Assembly: GCA_001972305.1 (NCBI GenBank)
Contig: BDDD01002385.1
Span: forward strand, 91,991 to 155,990
Reading direction: 5' to 3'
Source of the DNA: Cephalotus follicularis
Taxonomy: Eukaryota > Streptophyta > Magnoliopsida > Oxalidales > Cephalotaceae
DNA length: 64,000 nucleotides
The notes beneath the pieces were generated by a model. The model had not been told where the DNA came from. It saw only the letters and a list, made by a program, of their open reading frames with translations, and made no database searches. The position numbers and the translations under genes are program-made. Position 1 is the first letter of the stretch. Every line of letters begins with the position of its first letter. Of this stretch, positions 23,536 through 34,560 are shown piece by piece.

Positions 23536-23720
23536 CAGTCGGCTGTTCTTGTGGACAGTCGACTGGATTGGATGTGCAATCGACTATCTTGGGTTGAGTA
23601 GTCGACTGGATCTATGAACCAGTTGACTGCCTGCATTCTGGTTTGAGTAGTCGACTGGCCCTTGTGATTAGTCGACAGCCAAGCTTCCCCAGTCGGCTGC
23701 TGCTCTGTAATAGTCGACTG
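23536..23720. repeat. Phased palindrome array in F 3' LTR (9 sites)
   Basis: Centres lie at 23540.5, 23560.5, 23581.5, 23603.5, 23624.5, 23652.5, 23673.5, 23694.5 and 23715.5; steps are 20, 21, 22, 21, 28, 21, 21, 21. Compared with the 5' LTR there is exactly one site fewer, and the phase of the rest is kept. Confidence 0.9.
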
Positions 23721-24853
23721 TTTTGCCCAGAAATGTACTATTTTCAATTGTTTTGATCCGTTTGTTCCTCGAATCGATTCGGGTTTCTTCTAAACACTGT
23801 TATGGGTCTGTATAATGTTTCTGATGTGTCTTAGACTCTTATACGTATGGCTTTGGTGTCTTTTAGATTGTTGTGCCTCAAGTGGAGTTTGTTTTAAATC
23901 ACCTATCCGTAAGTACATTGTGAACGCATAAGGTACGGATCTTCGTTTCTTGATACCCTCCTATCAGTTTTACTGTAGTAAGTAAAAGATATTTTTACTT
24001 TGTGAATAATGTACGGATTTCTATTGTTTCCTTGGCTATCTAATATTTCGAACTGAAAACAGTTTTGCTATGCTTCTTCGTTTATGAAATTGATAATGTT
24101 TTTGACATGTTTCAAAAATGAAGTTGGTTTGACATTTTTAAATGATTCTGACTTTATGCATATGATATGAAATGATACGATATGTTACGATCACCTCTTT
24201 GTAGCGAAGTATAAATGAATTGATGATTTGGGTTATGAAATGTATGTTATGATACCGTTGTGAGCGGTTTTCCGATATGTTTTGTGAAAGCATACTTTAT
24301 GTGGTTTTAAATCGATGTTTTCGCAACGATTGAATACTGAGTATTGTACTCACCTATGGGGCGTACCATAGGCAAGTCGTAGGCCTGGCACGGGGACGTG
24401 ACACTTCCGTAGCGGTGTGATTAGTCTACGGCGTCTCTGAGTGTTATGAATAAATCCCATGAGGTGGATTTATGGATCCGCTATGTATGATAGAGGCGTA
24501 TGAATCGATTCTAGTATATGATATGTGATCTGAGGTGGGATCAGATATGTGATATGTGAGAATTGACTTGTGTAGTGTCGCACACTTCAATTCTAGTGGG
24601 CATGTGGAATTAGCGCCTCCCTTACCAAATATATGTTATGTGGTATGTATGTGGCTCAGTATGACCTATGATTCGTAAATGATTTTGTGAAATGTTTGGT
24701 AAGTGTTTCAAAGGTTATATGGACTTATGAAAGTACAAATGTGATTTTACAATTATTTAATTCTTTTAATTACTTAAGATTTCTGTTACATTATTATTGG
24801 AATCTGACTACTTTTAAATTTATCGTTTACTGTTTTTATTTCCCTTATCCGTA

Positions 24854-24891
24854 CTGAGGTTTGCTCAGCCGCGTTTTTGTTTCCATGCGGC
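24854..24891 (+). other. Double inverted repeat in F 3' LTR
   Basis: CTGAG-GTTTG-CTCAG, then GCCGC, a 14-base loop and GCGGC. Both stems are perfect here. Confidence 0.65.
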
Positions 24892-26272
24892 AGGTTATCG
24901 GGAGCAGCGGGGGAATGTGTGAACGAGAGATGACCACCCTATGTGTTTGGATCCCTAGGATTGTGATCCCTATGTTATGTCTAGTGGTTATAAACAATGA
25001 TACTTATGTTTTTATGTTTTAATTTGGAACTTGAATATGTTTTAAGTCTTTCCAGAAATGTTTAATTGCTAAGTTTTAATGTTTCAGTTATGATTAGACT
25101 GCCACGTTTTTGGCTAATAGAGTAATGATTTGATTAGATATGTTGTGATAGGTTCCGTATTATGACCCGTAACGACTCCCACCGTCCGGGGGTGTTACAG
25201 GCGCTCCGTGCGCCTGCGCCAGAGAGAGAGCGAGAGAGAGTGGGAGAGAGATCGGAGCAGAGGGAGAGAGAGCGCGCCAGAGCCAGCCACCGGACCGGGA
25301 GAGCACAGCGGTCAACCCAGGCATGCCACCTACCGGTTACCTCCTCCCCTTTCTTCTCTTTTCTCTTCTTTTTCTTCTTGTCCCCCGCCACTGTCGCGCC
25401 TCTTCCCGGCATTTCCCGGTGCCGTTAGCGTCGCGGATGGAGGGGGTTTTCATCTAGAAGACACGCTCTTCCCATTTTGACCACCGGTGAGGCGTGATTC
25501 GGCCATATTCCGCCGGAATCAGTTGACTCAGTTGACTCAGTGACTCGACTCACTGTCACCTGAGACCGCGTGTTTGGCGCCGAGTCTCGGCGAGTCATGG
25601 GCAGTGACGCGTAGGATTGGTCAATGTGTGACATTTTTGGGTGGTGATCGGACTTGTTGAGGTCCGGCGAGTCGACTCAGTAAGTCGCAACTCGCTGCCG
25701 GCCATGGTGCGACATTCAGCGCTGATTCCTGGCGAGTCTTGACCGGTTTTGAGTAGACCATTCAATGTGGAACCCATTGATGGGTGTTTCACCGCCTGGT
25801 TGTGTCGGTCGGAATCCGGCCGGCGTTTCGGCGACGGAAATGTTTTGTGTGTCGAACATAATGGAAATGTGTTGTATGTGCAGTGTGTGAGTGGCAATTG
25901 GATTTGGTATTGAGGGACTTGATTAATCGATAAGAACCAGCTTTGGTTCAACGGTTATAGAAAAGGTTCGGCAATTGAACGTGCAGCTCGACTGTACGGT
26001 TGTTACTGCTGTAACAGGTAGGGGATTTTATAAATGTTGTTTGAGTTCAATTATAATAAATGTTCCTTGATGAAATGCGTGCATATCGTGTCTTGGAATG
26101 ATTGTGGGCTGTGCATTGTGAATTGTGTGACTGTGTTAGGGTTGCTATGAATAGTTAACCCGCTATGCATATTGTGTTTTACGATGATTGTAGATCGGAT
26201 TGCATCTATTGTATGCCTTGAACTTGATCGGTTTTGAGACGTGTCGAAGGAACCATGTTTTGGTTCGCTTAA

Positions 26273-26764
26273 CCGTCGACGCTTAGGAAAGAAGCGTCAA
26301 CGCTATAGATTGTTATACAGAGAATGAGTCCTGGTTCACAATAAATGTCGACGCTTTGAGATAACGTCGACGCTATGATTCGTTGTGTTTTAGAATGGAT
26401 CGTTGTGAGTTGTGGCTTTGTTTTGCTGTTGTTTTTCTACACTCTCTGCTGAATCCAGCCGACTGTCCAAGAGGACAGCTGACTGCTCGAGTGCGCCAGT
26501 CGACTGTTCGGTATGAACAGCCGACTACTCAATGGATCCAGCAGACTGTGCTTGGGAGCCAGTCGACTGTCCATGTGTGTTACTGAGAAATGCCTGCAGA
26601 TGCTTGAGTAGCCGACTGCTGTAGGCCAGCGGCCGACTGTTGGGTATAAACCGCCGATTGTCAAGGATGACAGCCGACTGTCGAGTGTGGGCAGCCGACT
26701 GCCAGTTTAGGATAGCCGACTGTTGAAGGAAAACAACCGACTGTCAGTGAGGGACAACCGATTG
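26273..26764. repeat. Phased palindrome arrays in LTR G (4 + 14 sites)
   Basis: First set (GTCGACGC type): centres 26277.5, 26298.5, 26349.5 and 26368.5. Second set (AGCCGACTG / CAGTCGACTG type): centres 26460.5, 26480.5, 26501.5, 26522.5, 26543.5, 26564.5, 26613.5, 26634.5, 26655.5, 26675.5, 26696.5, 26717.5, 26738.5 and 26759.5. Steps are 20 or 21 throughout except one of 49 (28+21) after site 6, the same place where C and F have their 28-bp step. Confidence 0.9.
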
Positions 26765-27534
26765 TTTGTGTCTGTCTTGCATTGTGGGCATGTGTATGCA
26801 TCTTGTACTGTGATGAACTGTGAATTGTGACTGGGTATTGTTGATTGTGAATTGCGATTCGTGACTGTATATTGTTGATTATGAATTGTGACTGAGTATT
26901 GTTGATTCTGAACTGTGGTGAACTGATTGTGCATCGCGATAACTGATCGTGAACTCTTGTATCATTCTTTTGGAAGTGCATTCATGATCATTATAAATCA
27001 TTATTTTACACAAAAATGTATGTTCAAGCAAATATATATTTTTGAAGGACTGTGAAAATGGCTTCCAAACATCGTGAACTGAGTTTTGTAAACATCGTGA
27101 ACTGGGTTTTGTAACATCGTGAATCGAGAACCGTGACATCGTGAAAACGAGTTTGTTTTCAAGTATCTTTGTTTTATAAATTTACTTGGGAAACTGTTTG
27201 AACATCGAGATGTTCGTGATTGTGGTGATTGACTGTGATATTGATTGTGATTGTCATTATGACCGTACTAGTTGCGTGGCGGAGATGCCAGCGATGACTA
27301 GTGGTCGGGTTAACCCAGGGGCCTGGAGATGGCTGGGTAACTCACTGCATCGTGACCTACATCGTGCCGTCCAGAGTCGGGGACGATGACGGGATGTACG
27401 ACGTTGGGACCAGGAGTTGGCGACGCTCTTCGTACCCATCGAGATTTGTGTAGTCCTTTTTGGGACGTGATTGTGAACTGTGACATGTGATAATGTGCTA
27501 TTGTGACATCGTGAACTGTGACATTGCGGTTGGG

Positions 27535-27570
27535 TATATATATCTATATATCTATATATATATATACATA
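27535..27570. repeat. TA-rich microsatellite in LTR G
   Basis: An imperfect (TA)n run of about 35 bases. Confidence 0.85.
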
Positions 27571-27652
27571 CATCGGGATATAGTATTTATTTCATCATGT
27601 TGCATTCATTACATAGCATTCTTTATCACTGACCCCAAATCATGTTTATAAC

Positions 27653-27677
27653 TTAGCCGAGTGAGGACAAAGACTAA
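27653..27677 (+). other. Inverted repeat in LTR G
   Basis: TTAGCC, 13 bases, GACTAA. It is the G counterpart of the stem in LTR A and lies 323 bp before the LTR end. Confidence 0.5.
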
Positions 27678-28004
27678 CCCCCTACCGTTGAGTTCCGTGG
27701 AGCAAAGTGGAGTTTATGTTGTTTCTACTTTGAGAAACGTTAATGGATCTTTGTAATGAATGAATCGATGTATTGATGAATATTGTTCACGCTCCGTTTA
27801 AGGGCAGTTAACTTTGATGATGTTTATTGTTGTAGCATGTAGTATGGGATGCATGTTACGTTTTAATTCGGCTTATATTTAAATGCTTCCGCAAGTTGTT
27901 TATGGCATTGGAAAGTTTTAAATTTATGGTAAATTGCATAAGCCGGATTTATATGTTGATTGCCACCACTTTTTTGTTGTTATGGGAACGGGGTGTGACA
28001 ACAG

Positions 28005-28016
28005 TGGTATCAGAGC
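28005..28016 (+). other. Primer-binding site of G (initiator tRNA-Met)
   Basis: TGGTATCAGAGC lies four bases after the LTR end. Confidence 0.95.
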
Positions 28017-30525
28017 ATATATCCATTTATATGCTTAGCTTGGATAAGTTCCTTGGCAATTAACGATTGTTTCCTCGAGATGAACCATGACATCTTTCCT
28101 TATAGGAAACAAAATGGATGGAAGGAGAAAACGCAGAAGGCCTTGAGCCGCTAATGGAATTGTTCCTGAGGAAGTAAATGGCAGAATGGACCTTATGAGC
28201 CATATAGCAGATTACTTCCAGCAGCAGATGGCTGCGGATGCTGCAAACATGGTGGATACGCGTGGATTGTACGCTCAAGCTCACCCACAGCACATGGTTC
28301 CTGGCCATGGTGCACGTGATGATGAAAATCAGTTTGGAAGGAATCTTGACAGATTCATGGAGCATAATCCTTCTAGTTTCAATGGGGAACTTGATGCGAC
28401 TATTGCCGAATGATAGTTACAGGATATGGGGAAGATCTTTACTGTTATGGCTTGCCCGGAAGGCTAACCTTAAGATGGCAGAGCTCCTGAATCCTACGGG
28501 ATACATCGAATGAAGAGATAGTGAGGGCTTTGATGTCCGGAATGGTCAAGTGACCAACCGAGTAAGTTGTAATGGCTAAGTGGTCGATTGAATAGGTCGA
28601 AAGGCGTAAGTGTTGTCGGAGAAGTTTTCCGTATCGAATAGTGGTTGATCGAGATAGGATATGAATGGTCAATGCAAATGGCTAGTGTATCGTCATCGAT
28701 CGTATCGTATCGTTATCGATCGCATCATATCGTATGGGCCGTTGTTGAAAGGATGGTGATCGTTGGAACCGTCGTTGAGCGGTTAATGATCGAATGGGTC
28801 ATTATCTATCGGATAGTTGTCGAATGGACTATTATCGAATAGATGGGCATTGCTTGGATGCTCGAAATAGGTTATGAATGAACTGATATGACGGCCGACT
28901 ACTTATATATGCTGGTATGGGACAGTGTATGTAATTAGTCAACCGTTAGATGACAACTACATATGTTGTTAGCCTCTAGATTCCTGGTAGAGGGTAAACG
29001 GATATGAATTGTGAATGGATATGGACCGTAAACGGCTATGGACCGTGAACGGATATGAAAAGGGATGGATATAGCACGGTCATGGGTCGATACAGGACGA
29101 AAGGCCCCGGATGATGGTATATGGTAGAGTTACTGATGACGTATTGTGTTATGACTTACGTAGATGTGAAATGACATTGTTTATATTGCTTATGCTATGT
29201 ACGCATCTCACATGATTGACATTACACATATATCTGCTATACCCTGGCACGCATTCATTACATATGTATATTGTACACAGCCATTGGCTGCTGATCTGTT
29301 TCATTGAAATGAAGTGGGTCAGGTTTAAGTTCAGGTTCAGGTGGACACGTCAGTGATTAGACAGTCCAAGTGCAGGGTAAGAATCTATATTCTTTGATCT
29401 ATGGTTGTATAAGGTAATTGCTATGGATGAACAGTATATTTATATTATATGACCTGCCGGCTTGTGGCAGTGCGAAAATATAAATGTGTGTTGATGTATT
29501 GGACCTGCCGGCATGTGGCAGTGCATCGTTTGATCGGTGTATGATATTATTGGATATGATCAAAGCCATCATAGAGGGTATTGAAAGGATTGTCCTTTGC
29601 ATGCAAATGATATATTTGGATTTAATTGAGATGTAGTCTGGTGTGGGCGGAGCCCCCAGCATATAGATTGTGATGAGATATGAGGGTTAAACCCCAAAAC
29701 ATATAAACTGTGGTTTATCAGGTGGCATGGAGTCCGATAAACGAATACTTCATGCCGAAATTTCGAGAAATCTTAAGAGTTTGATTTTAATGGATTCATC
29801 ACTTGAGGTTCTAGAACGATGTAATTCTATTGAATTGTGGTTTGATGAGGGCTGAGCCCATTTGTGAACTGCTGATTCCTCCTTCGGGAGTGCGGATATA
29901 AATTGTGTTTTCTTTATAGGGGGCATAGTCCTGTAAACGAATACTTCATGCCAGTTTTTTGGGAGATTATAAGAGTTCAAATGTATTCAACTGATTATTC
30001 CGCTGACATGATGTGATTGTTTAAAGTTCTAGCTTATAGCACTTTTGAGTATGATTGATGTATGATTGTTGCGGAACTGTGCTGGATATACCAGTGTAGG
30101 ATCCTTACTGTTGGGAGATTGAAAGTGATTAACTGAATAATTGCTAATTGGAGTTATTTGGAGTTACGGAATAATAATGGGTAAGATGTTGGGTTCTTGG
30201 AGACCTAGTGATATGGATATAGTATGGTTACAGATTGAACGGATACAGATTGTGCGGTTACGGAACGTGCGGTCATAAGCCATATGGTTATGGATCATAT
30301 GCTTATGAATTGTTTGATGTGGATGAGGTGTGGTCGCAAGCCTATCGCTCCAATTTCTCCGTACATCCGGCGATTAGCAAGATGTATCGAGATTTGAAGC
30401 TCGATATTGGTTGAAGTGTGATGGTAATACCATGGGCTTGGAAAGCCACTTGGAACGAGAGGAAGAAGTGAAGGCATTCTACCTTCACATGTTTAATCTA
30501 GGGAATCTCGAGACGAGATTTCTTT
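28017..30525 (+). pseudogene. Interior of G: gag-like start and degenerate sequence
   Basis: A gag-like stretch (28186-28413, with MDLMSHIADYFQQQMAADAAN) is the only recognisable coding start. Beyond about 28540 there are short repeated GATCG/CGAATGG phrases, then sequence resembling the late LTR of E (29280-30060, with GACCTGCCGGC and GGGCTGAGCCC). Near 30330-30400 there is a decayed integrase zinc-region trace similar to the one in E. No pol domain is open. This fits a non-autonomous derivative with scrambled content. Confidence 0.65.
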
Positions 30526-30538
30526 AAGGAGGGGAGGA
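30526..30538 (+). other. Polypurine tract of G
   Basis: AAGGAGGGGAGGA directly precedes TGTAACGCCCCG. It is identical to the tract of E. Confidence 0.92.
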
Positions 30539-31054
30539 TGTAACGCCCCGAATTTCTTAAATAATTATTATGAAATTGGTGCATGTACGATCGTAATAAA
30601 ATCGATAGAGGCCCAGAGAAATAAAAAGGCATTACGCATTTAAGTCATAATTGTGTTAGCCAAAACGGCTAATAAAGCGTATTTTTAATGCGCGACAATA
30701 AACCCCAAATGTTTGAAATATTATTACGATTATTTTTGTGGCTGTTCGGATAAATTATGTCGCGATTCACGGATAAATTACTTTTGAGAAACGTTAATGG
30801 ATCTTTGTACTGAATGAATCGATGTATTGATGAATATTGTTCACGCTCCGTTTAAGGGCAGTTAACTTTGATGATGTTTATTGTTGTAGCATGTAGTATG
30901 GGATGCATGTTACATTTTAATTCGGCTTATATTTAAATGCTTCCGAAAGTTGTTTATGGCATTGGAAAGTCTTAAATTTATGGTAAATTACATAAGCCGG
31001 ATTTATATGTTGATTGCCACCACTTTTTTGTTGTTATGGGAACGGGGTGTGACA
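30539..31054 (+). repeat. 3' LTR of G (short form, 516 bp)
   Basis: Its start and end match the two ends of G's 5' LTR, but it is far shorter. It ends GGGGTGTGACA, followed by the duplication AGATA. Confidence 0.85.
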
Positions 31055-31191
31055 AGATATGGTTTTTAAAGGGTTTTAAAGCTGGTTTTGTGTTTTAATT
31101 GATGGCTGAAGCTTATAGCTTCCTTTGATTTGAATTTTAACAGATTTAAACAAGTTTTCATGGATTTTCACAGTGTTGACTACGGCCCAGG

Positions 31192-31484
31192 GCATCAACG
31201 TGTTCTTCGTGAGCGTTGATGTGTTCTTGAGTGCCCAGAGCGTCGATGCCATATGTCTTTCTTCAAGTTTGCGTGCTCACTACCATGCTGCGTGAAAGCG
31301 GTAAGGGGAAAATGGACATAAGCGTCGATGCTTTCGGTAAGCGTTGACGCCTTATGTGTTATGATCAGTTAATGCTTAGCGCATGCGTCGACACCTAAGG
31401 CAAAAGCCTTAACCGTCGACGCCTATCGTAAAGTGTCGACGCTTAGGCTTTACGCGTCGATGCCTAGACTTTACGCATCAACGC
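31192..31484. repeat. Palindrome array in E 5' LTR (about 11 sites)
   Basis: GCGTCGACGC variants have centres near 31196.5, 31217.5, 31244.5, 31326.5, 31345.5, 31370.5, 31389.5, 31417.5, 31437.5, 31458.5 and 31479.5. Most steps are 19-21 or 27-28. The counterpart in the 3' LTR is at 36114-36410. Confidence 0.8.
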
Positions 31485-32206
31485 CTAAAGCCCCTGTTTC
31501 GTTTAGCCAAATTTTATGGTTTTCAACCCAAATGACTTTCTTTCCAAATGGATTCCATGGGAAGCCTCCCTAAGGCTTCGTAGCCTATGGAAATCCTAGT
31601 TTAACACTTTTAAACTACGGATCAATCTTCAAAATGAATCTTTTAGAGAGTTTCATAAAAATGGGGTTTTATACAAATAGTTTTCAAGAATTATTAGGGT
31701 AGCTCAGTGGGGACATCCGAACGTGGACATCCGAATTAGACTTCCTTTCCATTGTTTTGTGGATTTTGAAATGGTTTTCAATAAATGGTTAAGACAGCTC
31801 ACCTGGGACATCTGGACACGGATATCCTAATTAGACTTGTTTTACAACTCCGGTAGGGACCAACAAAAAGGGAAATGGTTTATGGTTATGGAAAGGGTTA
31901 TGGCTATGGAAAGGGATTTTAAATGGTTTTGACCGATGGATCCTATGTGGTCCTTTATGGTAGGTCCCTATCTTTTAAATGGAATATGGTTGGATTATGG
32001 GTAGGGTACGGCTATGGCTATTGGTTGTTATGGTTTGACACCTTACAGGATAACCCATTCATAATCTTCATTCCGTCATGAAGAATTTTGGATGTAGGCC
32101 TCATGCTAGGGTATCCTCCTTTGCTAGATGACCTCCAGGCATCACTGCATTGTTGAGTGACATGGTTAGGGTAGACCTTGCTGAGCTCCTTCCGGATTGA
32201 CTAGCG

Positions 32207-32410
32207 GGTCCCCTCCGGGACTAGTACCTTCGGGACTAGTATTATCAGGTGGATCGTGTAGGTCTCCTTCGTGGTAGATCGTACAGGTCCCCATCAGGGG
32301 CTAGTACCTTCGGGACTAGAATTATGGTTATCGATGGATCGTACAGGTCTCCTTCGCGGTAGATCGTACAGGACCCCTCAAGGGCTGGCACCTTCGGTTG
32401 TAAGAATTAT
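32207..32410 (+). repeat. 84-bp tandem repeat with TTCG-loop hairpins in LTR E
   Basis: Units carry GGATCGT...CAGGTCTCCTTCG and CTAGTACCTTCGGGACTAG. The latter is an inverted repeat closed by TTCG, a loop that is very stable in RNA. The copy in the 3' LTR is at about 37125-37335 with the same 84-bp spacing. Confidence 0.7.
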
Positions 32411-32826
32411 GGTATGGACATGTGGCCGGTGTTATCCTATGCTCCACCTGGCACGTGGCACGGAGAGTGCATGGTCGGTGGAGGTACTATCTCGGGCCGG
32501 GGAGGCAGAGAAGTACTTGAACCTATGGATTGATTGTTCCCATTGTATGGTTATGGATGGTTTTATGGAGTTTCTGCAGGCCTATGGCCTTTGATGTGCT
32601 ATTAGGACTAGCTAAGTATACCACTGCTTAGGGACGATTGGTATACGGGAGCAGTCCACACTTGGCATCATGCATATGACATGCCATGCATACAGGGTTA
32701 TACTATTGCACGCATAACATATTATTATGTTGTTGCATTACATGGAATTCTATTATACTATTGCACACATACGTTGTTATACTGTTGCATGCATAGCATA
32801 TAGTATACCTACCCGACTTTATGTCA

Positions 32827-32858
32827 CTGACCCATATCATTCTAGTGGAATGGGCCAG
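32827..32858 (+). other. Long inverted repeat in E 5' LTR
   Basis: CTGACCCAT ... ATGGGCCAG. The 3' LTR version (42194-42225) is better paired. Confidence 0.6.
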
Positions 32859-33423
32859 GCACCGGTGATGGATAACAATGAGACAGGCTGAGACGGATTG
32901 GTTCTCTATAGCAGGTTTCGTTAACCATGTTGTAATTGGTTGTGTTATGGTTTTGTATATGAACTGTATAAAAGGACTTTGTGTTTATTTCTGATCTGTT
33001 ATGTAAAAGAGAAAAATCTAAAGATGAGTTAGAGCTATGCTTTATTCAGCTATCGACCTGTCGACTTGTGGCAGTGCTTTATTTATGTGAGTGTTGATGC
33101 AAAGGATATGGATGGGTCCTTCTATTGTGATTATTTCTTGATTCCTCCTATGGGAGTGTGGTTGTTGAGGGCTGAGCCCATATTATATGAAATGTGTTTT
33201 CTTTACAGGAGGCATATGTCCGATAAACGATGCTCGACTTTTGGGAGATTATAAGAGTTAGTTTTATATGGATTGTTATTTCGCTGATGTTATATGGTTT
33301 ATTTAAGTTTTAAATTTATAGCACTTTTTGCAGTATGTTTTTATGATATAGATGGATTGAAGGGAAGGTATATCACTTGTCGAGTCGTGGGGGTTTCCTC
33401 ACAGTCCGGGGCGTGACATTCTT

Positions 33424-33435
33424 TGGTATTAGAGC
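33424..33435 (+). other. Primer-binding site of E
   Basis: TGGTATTAGAGC, one base away from the initiator tRNA-Met complement, lies five bases after the LTR end. Confidence 0.88.
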
Positions 33436-34547
33436 TGGCCTATTCTGGATACACCGGGATAAGGTCCTTGGCTATGGGAAGTGAGAATGATTGATAGAGA
33501 TAAAGTGCTATTTGGAGTTGATTGGAGATGCGGAAAAATAATAAGTGTTATATGGAGTTTCTCGGAAGTATGGTCATGAAAAGTCAATAGCTGATTCTTT
33601 TGTCTCTTATACAAGGTAATTATGGAAGGAAAAAGGAGGGAAGCACGAGGGCAGGCATTTGACCTAGTCCCATGGTTTTATGGTATGGGTTGATGGAACA
33701 GTTACGGAATGGTACGATGGTTACGGAATGGTTTAGTTAGAAATGGTATGTGGTTAACTACTTATATATGCTGGTATGTGTCAGTATGTGTATTTAGTTA
33801 ACCTTTCTATGGTTATGGAACGAATGGATATGGGAAAAATCGTTATGGAACGGATCGATGGTGAATTGCTTAGGGCTGCATTACATTATCAAGACAAATT
33901 CAAACCCAAATCCTTGATTCATGGTGCTGAATCGATAATATCCCATGGCAGAGCTTGTATCCTTTATAATAAATGGTAGAAGGATGAGCTGTGGTTGCAG
34001 TCCTATCGCTCTAGTTTCTTAGTACATTCGACGATTAGCAAGATGTACCGAGATCTGTAGCTCAATTTGGTGGAATGACATGAAGAGGGAGTACGTGTAG
34101 TTGCCTATAGGCTTGCCTTACCACTCAACCATCGGATTGGCACCTACCTTGTAAGGTAGAGTATATAGATAAAATCAAAGTGGTGTAAGAGAAAACGTAA
34201 TGGATTGGGATGGCAGTCGGAATGAACATTACCGTTAGTGGAATTTCCAATGAGAGATCATGTAATACATGATGTGTCCATGTCTCAATACTCAGAATGT
34301 ATTATCCATATCCTTCTCGCGAGCTACAATGTGATCCGTTAGATCTAAGGACGAATATGAGTTTGAAGAGATACCCATCCGGGTGATCGATCATCGAATC
34401 ACACAGTTGAGTAAGGAGGACATTTCATTGATGAAGTGATATGACAATGTTATGGGCTTGAGAAATCCACATGGGTCATGAGGGAGAAATGAAGGCATTG
34501 TACCCTCACATGTTTTAACCTAGGGATTCTCGGGACGAGATTTCTCT
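33436..34547 (+). pseudogene. Interior of E: short, with integrase traces only
   Basis: About 1.1 kb. Near 33990-34060 there is a decayed integrase zinc-region trace (YRSSF...ISKMYRDL), and from about 34280 a decayed pol C-terminal trace. Gag, protease and RT are not recognisable, so E could not have supplied its own enzymes in this form. Confidence 0.65.
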
Positions 34548-34560
34548 AAGGAGGGGAGGA
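34548..34560 (+). other. Polypurine tract of E
   Basis: AAGGAGGGGAGGA directly before TGTAATGCCCG. Confidence 0.92.

Larger units (their letters stand above)
15568..25199 (+). mobile_element. Element F: full-length Ty3/gypsy retrotransposon, broken
   Basis: F has two LTRs (15568-18002 and 22718-25199), a primer site, and gag, protease, RT, RNase H and integrase in gypsy order. The flanking 5-bp duplication GGCGC stands at 15563-15567 and 25200-25204. LTRs begin TGTAATACCCTG and end GGGGTGTTACA. Where alignable by eye they differ by about 3-5%, roughly 1-2 million years at the often-used grass rate of 1.3e-8, which may not fit this host. The coding region is a fossil with about half a dozen or more breaks. 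Gag and the ERYPHLF end suggest a Del/Tekay-type chromovirus. Confidence 0.92.
22718..25199 (+). repeat. 3' LTR of F (2,482 bp)
   Basis: Same ends as the 5' LTR, followed by the GGCGC duplication (25200-25204). It carries (ATT)n at 22967-22987, a nine-site palindrome array (23536-23720) and the double hairpin. Confidence 0.9.
25205..28000 (+). repeat. 5' LTR of G, second segment
   Basis: Continues the LTR after F. It has a GA-rich tract (25210-25280), then GAGTC/GACTC-rich sequence, then the GTCGACGC and AGCCGACTG arrays (26273-26764). A stretch at 26800-27170 follows, rich in GTGAACTG- and TTGTGA-like phrases, then a TA-rich tract (27535-27570) and the inverted repeat at 27653-27677. It ends GGGGTGTGACA at 28000. 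No gene is seen. Confidence 0.85.
15209..31054 (+). mobile_element. Element G: LARD-like LTR element, holding F
   Basis: The 5' LTR (15209-15567 and 25205-28000, about 3.15 kb) is followed by a primer site, an interior of about 2.5 kb, a purine tract and a much shorter 3' LTR (30539-31054, 516 bp). Flanking duplications are GGATA (15204-15208) and AGATA (31055-31059), one base apart. The shared LTR start differs by about 7% between the two ends. The interior has a gag-like start and otherwise LTR-like and degenerate sequence, so G was probably mobilised by other elements. Confidence 0.85.
31060..33418 (+). repeat. 5' LTR of E, second segment
   Basis: Continues LTR E after G. It holds a palindrome array (31192-31484), an 84-bp tandem repeat with TTCG-loop stems (about 32207-32410), a strong inverted repeat (32827-32858) and the LTR end GGGGCGTGACA at 33418. 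No gene is seen. Confidence 0.85.

Noticed and set aside
25134-25480. Overlapping frames of 88-92 codons rich in Arg, Glu and Ser
   Set aside because: They come from GA-rich low-complexity LTR sequence of G, are open in several frames at once and match no family I recognise.
28060-28365. Minus-strand frame of 101 codons in G
   Set aside because: Antisense of the gag-like start next to the primer site.
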